From the NCBI GenBank assembly GCA_002407905.1, contig DHPL01000028.1, positions 18,397 to 38,014 on the forward strand: DNA of 19,618 nt, written 5' to 3'. A model generated the notes under the pieces. It was given only the letters and a program-made list of their open reading frames with translations. It ran no database searches and was not told where the DNA came from. The DNA comes from Anaerolineaceae bacterium UBA5365 (lineage in GTDB: Bacteria; Chloroflexota; Anaerolineae; Anaerolineales; Anaerolineaceae). Numbering within the stretch: position 1 is the stretch's first letter; each line of letters begins with the position of its first letter. Position numbers and translations under genes: made by a program. This document shows, piece by piece, positions 14,297 through 19,618 of the stretch.

Positions 14297-16255
14297 CTAG
14301 CCTCTTCTCCATTTGTTCGGCAAGCGGGAAGCCTGGCTGGGGCTTCCGTCCATCCCCTTTAATGCCAAATCGATCAATCGGCGCTGATTAAGCAGTTCCA
14401 CCATCAGAAAATGCGCTTCCTCGTCCGTGTAGGGTTTCTCTTCTGTCTCGGATTGTAAATAGAGGATCTGCTGGGTCCGGCCTTCCACCAGGTTTTGGCG
14501 CAGGCGCAGAATGTTGCGGACCTGATCGCCCAGCACTTTTTCCGCGGAGGGTTCCGGCAGGCTGCTTTGGTCTGGGTCCAGCAAATTCTTAGGCGGGGCA
14601 ACGTCAAAAGCAGCCGCGGGCAGATGTTCGGCAATATAATCCTGCGCGCTCACCGCGTCCTGCCGCAGCGCATCGCGCACCACACCAAATGCCAGGCGGC
14701 GATCCGTGCCGCTGAAATCTCCATCGTTCAGGTGTTCAAGGCCCAGTCCGGCCAATTGCTTATCCAGCTTATAGAGGTCCTCAGGGCGTTCCAATAAGTA
14801 TACGATCGTATGCTGTTCCAGCAGGCGGTTGCGGTCTGCGGTGCTTTGAAAACGGTTGTCTTCCACCTTGGGGGCTGGTTCAGCAGCAGTTTCGTTTCTT
14901 CGGTTCCGGCGGGTTGCCCGCTGGGTCTGATGCTGGGTGCGTAATGCGCGTTCATCTACACGCAGCAATCGTGCCAGCTGCTGGCGGTAGCTCTCCCGCT
15001 CAACCGCGTCGGCAACGTCCTCGATCAAGGGCAGCACCTGGCCGGCGATCTCCCGCTTCACCTTGGCATCCTCCAAATCCTGGCCGCGGGTCAGGGCTTG
15101 CATCACATGCACCACCACCGGCTTGGCTTCATCCATTATGGCTTGCCAGCGCTGGGGGTCCTGCAAAACGATCTCATCGGGGTCCACCCCATCCGGCAGG
15201 GTGGTCACGCGCACATCGGCATTAAGGCGGTTTTCCACGTGCAAAAGGCCCTTGGCATCAAAGCGCAATTCACCTTCCAGGTCCATGGTTTGGCGGGCGG
15301 TTTCCAACCCTTTCAGCGTTGCCCGTTCGCCAGCCGCGTCCGGGTCCAGGGCCAGGACCACACTGCGGGTGAAGCGTTTAAGCAGGCGGAATTGGTCCTC
15401 GGTGAGTGCTGTGCCCATCGGCGAGATGGCGTTGGTATAACCCGCCTGGTGCAAACCGATGACATCCATATAGCCTTCCACGATCACGGCCTGGCCACTG
15501 TTGCGGATGGATTGGCGGGCCAGGTCCATGCCGTAGAGCAGGCGCCCTTTATCAAAGAGCTCGGTGCGGGGGCTGTTCATGTACTTGGGTAGGTCGTTGG
15601 GGTCCAAAACACGGCCGCCAAAGCCGTTCATCTTACCGTAAGCATCCCGGATGGGGAACATCAGGCGGTTGCGGAATTTATCGAATGTACCTCCGCCCTC
15701 GCGGTCATTGGCCACGCCAGCATTCACCATCTCGGCATCGTCAAAGCCCTTGCGTTTCAGCTCTGTACCCAGCTCGTTCCACCCCGCCGGGGCAAAACCC
15801 AGGCCCCAAACTTTGATCGTCTCGTCCGTCAGGCCGCGCTTGCGCAAATAGGCCAGCGCCTCGCTGCCAGCAGGGCTCATCAGCCGCTCGCGGAAGAACT
15901 GCACTGTAGCTTCCAAAAGCTGCTGCAGCCTTTCCTGCTCGCTGGCGGAGGGGGCGTCCGGGCGCTCGTACTGGGTAAGGGTCACACCGGCTCTCTCGGC
16001 CAGGTAGCGCAGGGTTTCGGCAAAGTCCCAGCCTTCACGCTTCATCACGTAGCCAAAGAGGTCGCCGCCCTCATTGCACTGGCCAAAGCAGCGCCAGGTC
16101 TGGGTCTCAGGGAAGACGACGAAGGCAGGGGTACGGGTATTGCTGTGGAAGGGACAAAAGCCGGTATAGTTTTTACCGGCTTTGCGCAGTTTGACCGTTT
16201 GGGACACAAAATCAATCAAGTCCAGACGGCTCTTGATATCGTCTACGACACTCAT
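14297..16255 (-). CDS. dnaG: DNA primase
   Basis: A 652-residue primase that makes RNA primers for replication with DnaB helicase. The N-terminal zinc finger has C34-P-F-H37 and C56-F-G-Q-C60; the second pair is CxxxC instead of the common CxxC. The catalytic core spans about 115-325 with the RNA polymerase basic motif region (FDKFRNRLMFPI ... GFGGRVL), and the TOPRIM motifs EGYMDV (260-265, Glu260) and DPDAAGE (304-310). The region beyond about 470 is the poorly conserved helicase-binding part. The ATG at 16255 has AAGGGG 6 bases upstream. It sits 31 bp after the DHOD-like gene and 3 bp before the sigma factor gene, the dnaG-rpoD order of the macromolecular-synthesis operon. Confidence 0.96.
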   Translation of the reverse strand: MSVVDDIKSRLDLIDFVSQTVKLRKAGKNYTGFCPFHSNTRTPAFVVFPETQTWRCFGQCNEGGDLFGYVMKREGWDFAETLRYLAERAGVTLTQYERPDAPSASEQERLQQLLEATVQFFRERLMSPAGSEALAYLRKRGLTDETIKVWGLGFAPAGWNELGTELKRKGFDDAEMVNAGVANDREGGGTFDKFRNRLMFPIRDAYGKMNGFGGRVLDPNDLPKYMNSPRTELFDKGRLLYGMDLARQSIRNSGQAVIVEGYMDVIGLHQAGYTNAISPMGTALTEDQFRLLKRFTRSVVLALDPDAAGERATLKGLETARQTMDLEGELRFDAKGLLHVENRLNADVRVTTLPDGVDPDEIVLQDPQRWQAIMDEAKPVVVHVMQALTRGQDLEDAKVKREIAGQVLPLIEDVADAVERESYRQQLARLLRVDERALRTQHQTQRATRRNRRNETAAEPAPKVEDNRFQSTADRNRLLEQHTIVYLLERPEDLYKLDKQLAGLGLEHLNDGDFSGTDRRLAFGVVRDALRQDAVSAQDYIAEHLPAAAFDVAPPKNLLDPDQSSLPEPSAEKVLGDQVRNILRLRQNLVEGRTQQILYLQSETEEKPYTDEEAHFLMVELLNQRRLIDLALKGMDGSPSQASRLPNKWRRG

Positions 16256-16286
16256 CTAAAGCCCCTTAAGGCCTCCTGGTTTGTGC

Positions 16287-17291
16287 TTAAAGCAAGTTCT
16301 CGTTGTACGACTGCAGCGCCTGCATGTAGTTGCGGCGTTCGTAGGCAATGGAGTGTTCGCCTCTGCCGCGGGCCATCGCGCCGCGCATCGAATTGATGTC
16401 CGGGTAGTTGTGCATATCCATCCAGGCATTCAGGTCAGAGAGCACTTTTCCAACGGCACGCGGACCGTGTTTAATGAGCTCTGACACCATCGTGACGGCA
16501 CAACCGCCAGCCATCACCGCCTTCACAACGTCCTGGGCGGTGTGCACGCCGGAGCAGACCACGATGTCTTTATCAATCTCCGGGCTCACAATTGCCGTCC
16601 AAACGATGGACTGCGCCAGGTCGTCGCTGGTGCTCAGGCGCGCCTTAAGGTTGACGGTCATCTTTTCAATATCGATATCCGGCTGGAGGAAGCGGTTGAA
16701 GAGCACAAAGCCGTCTACGCCCGTCTCGGAAGCCAGTTTTAATACCCGGGGCAAGTCTTTAAAATGGGATGAAATCTTAATCGCCAGCGGCAGCTTGGTA
16801 TGGCTGCGGACCTGACGCATCATTTCCAGGTAGCCCTGAACCACCTGTTCGCTGGATACATCCGGGTCGGTCACAACAGAATAGAGGTTGAGCTCCACGG
16901 CATCGGCACCGGCAGCTTCCATGCGGGAAGCCAGGCTTACCCAGCCGCTCTTGGAAAAACCATTCAGGCTGGCGATCACGGGGATGGAGAGCGCACTCTT
17001 CAAGGCGCGAATTTGGTCCATGTAACGTTCGGCCTTATCCTCCATCACTGGCGGCTCAACCAAATAGGTTTGTGCTTCCGGCTGCGATTCAGTGCCGACA
17101 TTCAAAAAGTGATCCGTCGCCAGCTGCTCATTGGTCACTTCTTCTTCAAAAAGCGAGTACATCACGATACCCGCCGCGCCTTGATCTTCCAGGAGGCGAG
17201 ACAGCTCCAGGTTGCGCGAAAAAGGAGACGCGCCAACCACCAGGGGGTTCTTAAGTTTCAAACCTGCGAAATGTGTAGAAAGATCAGCCAT
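16287..17291 (-). CDS. Dihydroorotate dehydrogenase-like flavoprotein
   Basis: A 334-residue TIM-barrel protein of the PyrD superfamily: LKNPLVVGASPFS (about 14-25), IPVIASLNGFS, AGADAVELNLYSVVTD (127-142), LPLAIKISSHF (with K172) and GVDGFVLFNRF, then VVCSGVHTAQDVVKAVMAGGCAV for phosphate binding of FMN. Genuine class 1 enzymes have Cys or Ser in an N-x-S-C-P-N loop; here the loop reads NLYSV, so the usual catalytic base is missing and pyrimidine synthesis is unlikely. This subfamily is often found beside pyruvate:ferredoxin oxidoreductase, as here, suggesting an oxidoreductase linked to that redox system (inference). The ATG has AGGAG 4-5 bases upstream. A strong hairpin separates it from the PFOR gene. 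Confidence 0.88.
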   Translation of the reverse strand: MADLSTHFAGLKLKNPLVVGASPFSRNLELSRLLEDQGAAGIVMYSLFEEEVTNEQLATDHFLNVGTESQPEAQTYLVEPPVMEDKAERYMDQIRALKSALSIPVIASLNGFSKSGWVSLASRMEAAGADAVELNLYSVVTDPDVSSEQVVQGYLEMMRQVRSHTKLPLAIKISSHFKDLPRVLKLASETGVDGFVLFNRFLQPDIDIEKMTVNLKARLSTSDDLAQSIVWTAIVSPEIDKDIVVCSGVHTAQDVVKAVMAGGCAVTMVSELIKHGPRAVGKVLSDLNAWMDMHNYPDINSMRGAMARGRGEHSIAYERRNYMQALQSYNENLL

Positions 17292-17305
17292 ATCACTCCT
17301 TAAAT

Positions 17306-17339
17306 AATCAACAGTGGCTCTAAGATGCCACTGTTGATT
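17306..17339 (-). terminator. Intercistronic hairpin between PFOR and the DHOD-like gene
   Basis: A perfect 13-bp stem (arms 17306-17318 and 17327-17339) with an 8-base loop in the 88-bp gap. It lies about 40 bases after the PFOR stop and 14 bases before the downstream ATG. On the minus strand only a broken T-run (ATTATTTAAGG) follows, so it may be a leaky terminator, an attenuator or an mRNA-stabilising/processing stem. Confidence 0.6.
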
Positions 17340-17379
17340 TTACCCTAGTTAACTATCAATTACTGTCGGCTCTGGTCGA

Positions 17380-19618
17380 TCAGGCGTCTTTGCCCGCGTC
17401 CTTCGCCTCAGCGGCATCGGCAGGGCCGTATTGCATCTCGGCCATCTGCTCGTACAGGTCCCAGCGCCGGCCCGCGTCTTCCTGGGCGTGCTTCATCAGA
17501 ATTTCAGCACGTTCCTCATCGCTTTGCAGCAGCATGCGGTAACGGGTTTCGTTGTAAGCATATTCCGAAACCTGGATGCTGGGGGCTTTGCTATCCAGCT
17601 GCAGCGGGTTCTTGCCTTCGTCCGCCAGGCGGGGGTCGTAGCGGTAGAGCAGCCAGGCACCGCTATTGATGGCGCCCTTTTGCTGCAGCAGACCCTTCTT
17701 CATGTCGATGCCATGCGCAATGCAGTGGCTGTAGGCAATGATCAGGGAGGGGCCTTCGTAAGAGTCGGCCTCAACAAAGGTCTTGAGGGTCTGGTTGTCA
17801 TTCGCGCCCATGGCCACCCGGCCAACATAGATGTTGCCGTAGGTCATCGCGATCTGGCCCAGGTCCTTCTTGGGCAGGGCCTTGCCGTTAGCGGCGAACT
17901 TGGCAACCGCGCCTCGGGGGGTAGCCTTGGAGGACTGGCCGCCGGTGTTGGAGTAGACCTCGGTGTCCAGTACAAGGACGTTCACGTCCTTGCCGCTGGC
18001 CAAAACGTGGTCCAGGCCGCCGTAGCCAATATCGTAGGCCCAACCATCACCGCCGATGATCCAAACGCTCTTGCGCACCAGATAATCGGCCAGGCTGAGC
18101 AGCTGGCGGAGTTCGCCGGCTTTCTTGCCCTTGAGCGCAGCCTTCAGTTTCTCAACACGTTTGCGCTGCTGCTGGATCTCAGATTCGGTTTTCTGGCTGG
18201 CATTCAAAATTTCATCAGCCAGTTCCTTGCCAACCTTATCCGCGTTCTTTTCCAGCAGTTCAGTGGCGAATTCCTTGAATTTGTCGATCGTCAGGCGCAT
18301 GCCCATGCCAAACTCGGCATTGTCCTCAAAGAGGCTGTTGCTCCAGGCTGGGCCGCGGCCCTGGGCATTCTTGGCCCAAGGAGTGGTGGGCAGGTTGCCG
18401 CCATAAATGGAGGTGCAGCCTGTGGCGTTGGCCACAACCATGCGGTCTCCAAAGAGTTGGGTGACCAGCTTGATGTAGGGGGTCTCGCCGCAGCCGGCAC
18501 AGGCACCGCTGAACTCGAAAAGCGGCTCGAAGAGCTGGCTGTACTTCACCAGATTCAGGGGGATTTCCGCGCGGTCGATCAGCGGCAGGTCCAGGAAGAA
18601 GTCCCAGTTTTTCATCTCGCGTTCGCGGATGGGCGCCTGCGGGGCCATGTTGATGGCCTTGCGGGTGGGGTCGCTGCGATCCTTGCCGGGACAGTTTTCC
18701 ACGCAGAGGCCGCAGCCAGTGCAGTCTTCCGGGGCTACCTGAACGGTGAAGGAATAACCTTCCTTCCATTGATTGGTCTTGGAAGCAGTGGATTTGAAGC
18801 CTTCGGGGGCCTTGGCCAGCAGATCGCTCTGGTAGAGCTTGGTGCGGATGGTGGCATGCGGGCAAACAAAGGAACAGCGGCCGCACTGGATACAAACATC
18901 AGGTTCCCACACCGGGATCTCCAGGCCGATGTTGCGTTTCTCCCACCGGGTCGTGCTGGTGGGGAAGGTGCCATCGATGGGCATCTGGCTTACTTTCACT
19001 TCGTCGCCGCGGCGGTCGATGATCATACCCAAAGTCTCGCGCACGTATTCGGGAGCTTCCTTAGGTACGGGCAAGTGGCGGCCATGCTTGGCGGTCACTT
19101 TGGCCGGCACTTTTACTTCGTACATATTAGCCACAGCCTGGTCCACCGCGTTGTAGTTGCGTTTGACCACGGCATCGCCGCGTTTGCCATAGGTTTTCTC
19201 GATGGAATGCTTGATCTGCGCGATCGCTTCTTCCTTGGGCAGGATGCCGCTGATGGCGAAGAAACAGGTTTGCATGATGGTGTTGATGCGCTGGCCCATG
19301 CCGGTCTTTTCGGCAACGTCGTAGGCATCGATCACGTAGAACTTGATCTTCTTATCGATCAGAGATTTTTGCATTTCCTTGGGCAGAGTGTCCCAAACTG
19401 CTTCGGGCTGGTAAATGCTGTTCATCAGGAAAACCGAACCCGGACGGGCGTATTTCAGCATGTCAAAGCGGTCCACAAAGCTCACCTGATGGCAGCCGAT
19501 GAAGTTAGCTTCGCCGGGGTTGATCAGGTAAGGCGCGCGGATGGGTTTGGGACCGAAGCGCAAGTGGCTCACGGTCACGGCGCCGGATTTCTTTGAGTCG
19601 TACTCAAAGTAACCCTGG
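17380..19618 (-). CDS. nifJ: Pyruvate:ferredoxin (flavodoxin) oxidoreductase, C-terminal two thirds
   Basis: About 745 residues are visible; the start lies beyond the right edge (the family has about 1,190). It converts pyruvate and CoA to acetyl-CoA and CO2, reducing ferredoxin, and is oxygen-sensitive in most bacteria. The edge begins QGYFEYDSKKSGAVTVSHLR, typical of NifJ. Counting from the GTG at 19578: two ferredoxin-type motifs, CIQCGRCSFVCP (229-240) and CTGCGLCVENCP (286-297); proximal cluster ligands in GACAGC (C360, C363), C388 and C619 (SHCIAHG); thiamine diphosphate motif GDGWAYDIGYGG (510-521) with SNTGGQ (543-548). No frameshift is seen. That GTG is an internal codon, not the start. 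Downstream are a hairpin and the DHOD-like gene. Confidence 0.96.
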   Translation of the reverse strand, partial: QGYFEYDSKKSGAVTVSHLRFGPKPIRAPYLINPGEANFIGCHQVSFVDRFDMLKYARPGSVFLMNSIYQPEAVWDTLPKEMQKSLIDKKIKFYVIDAYDVAEKTGMGQRINTIMQTCFFAISGILPKEEAIAQIKHSIEKTYGKRGDAVVKRNYNAVDQAVANMYEVKVPAKVTAKHGRHLPVPKEAPEYVRETLGMIIDRRGDEVKVSQMPIDGTFPTSTTRWEKRNIGLEIPVWEPDVCIQCGRCSFVCPHATIRTKLYQSDLLAKAPEGFKSTASKTNQWKEGYSFTVQVAPEDCTGCGLCVENCPGKDRSDPTRKAINMAPQAPIREREMKNWDFFLDLPLIDRAEIPLNLVKYSQLFEPLFEFSGACAGCGETPYIKLVTQLFGDRMVVANATGCTSIYGGNLPTTPWAKNAQGRGPAWSNSLFEDNAEFGMGMRLTIDKFKEFATELLEKNADKVGKELADEILNASQKTESEIQQQRKRVEKLKAALKGKKAGELRQLLSLADYLVRKSVWIIGGDGWAYDIGYGGLDHVLASGKDVNVLVLDTEVYSNTGGQSSKATPRGAVAKFAANGKALPKKDLGQIAMTYGNIYVGRVAMGANDNQTLKTFVEADSYEGPSLIIAYSHCIAHGIDMKKGLLQQKGAINSGAWLLYRYDPRLADEGKNPLQLDSKAPSIQVSEYAYNETRYRMLLQSDEERAEILMKHAQEDAGRRWDLYEQMAEMQYGPADAAEAKDAGKDA

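Noticed and set aside
16256..16286. CCTTAAGG palindrome before dnaG as a terminator
   Set aside because: The stem is too short and there is no T-run; part of it supplies the dnaG Shine-Dalgarno site.
17431..19596. 721-codon plus-strand open frame opposite PFOR
   Set aside because: It is the antisense shadow of a well-identified PFOR gene; its translation shows no family motif, and high-GC codon bias explains the absence of stops.
1..19618. Mobile element, defence island or secondary-metabolite cluster
   Set aside because: No transposase, integrase, terminal repeats, nuclease-helicase modules, toxin-antitoxin pairs or synthase genes were seen; gene content is housekeeping and envelope-related.

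Overview
This 19.6-kb window looks like ordinary chromosomal DNA of a moderately GC-rich, probably anaerobic bacterium. The best guess is Chloroflexota, class Anaerolineae. That placement is inferred from a ferredoxin-linked pyruvate oxidoreductase, an elongation-factor-G-like GTPase of the fusA2 type, membrane proteins with Thr/Pro-rich linkers and SH3b domains, and a dnaG-sigma factor pair. No marker gene settles the taxonomy. I see no rRNA, tRNA, CRISPR array, insertion sequence or prophage. Most genes are housekeeping or cell-envelope genes.

Layout. (1) 1-1646, minus: a tight three-gene unit of membrane SH3b protein, PP2C-type phosphatase and response regulator (cut by the window edge). 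(2) 1706-5051, plus, divergent from unit 1: a membrane-anchored beta-lactamase-fold serine hydrolase, a tRNA nucleotidyltransferase/poly(A) polymerase-family enzyme and a GNAT acetyltransferase. (3) 5052-5510: a noncoding gap of about 460 bp. (4) 5564-6595, minus: a two-TM protein with an acidic LEA-like tail built from a tandem 40-residue repeat, ending in a strong terminator. It is divergent from (5) 6655-9086, plus: an esterase of the enterochelin-esterase-like alpha/beta hydrolase type overlapping a GT-C-like membrane glycosyltransferase. The divergent promoters of 4 and 5 share a perfect 17-bp palindrome. (6) 9240-11312, plus: the EF-G-like GTPase with an extended -10 promoter, ending in a perfect 30-bp bidirectional terminator. 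(7) 11382-12601, minus: an alkyltransferase-like (ATL) DNA repair protein followed by an unknown single-TM protein. (8) 12602-12859: a structured noncoding gap with a terminator. (9) 12860-19618, minus: in transcription order, pyruvate:ferredoxin oxidoreductase (5' end outside the window), a dihydroorotate-dehydrogenase-like flavoprotein, DNA primase and a sigma-70 factor.

How the genes fit together. The first unit suggests a phosphorylation circuit: PP2C opposes a Ser/Thr kinase that is not in the window, and a response regulator follows. The 1706-5051 run mixes envelope and RNA-processing functions. The dnaG-sigma pair resembles the macromolecular-synthesis operon of many bacteria. PFOR with its DHOD-like neighbour belongs to fermentative pyruvate metabolism. 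Several starts (1646 minus, 1706 plus, 12601 minus) lie only 7-9 bases after a -10-like hexamer, which suggests leaderless mRNAs, while other genes have clear Shine-Dalgarno sites. I found no convincing new multi-gene system. The most unusual items are the palindromic divergent promoter, the repeat-tailed membrane protein, the sigma factor with two extra segments, the intercistronic hairpin after PFOR, and a possible structured RNA near 12.7 kb.
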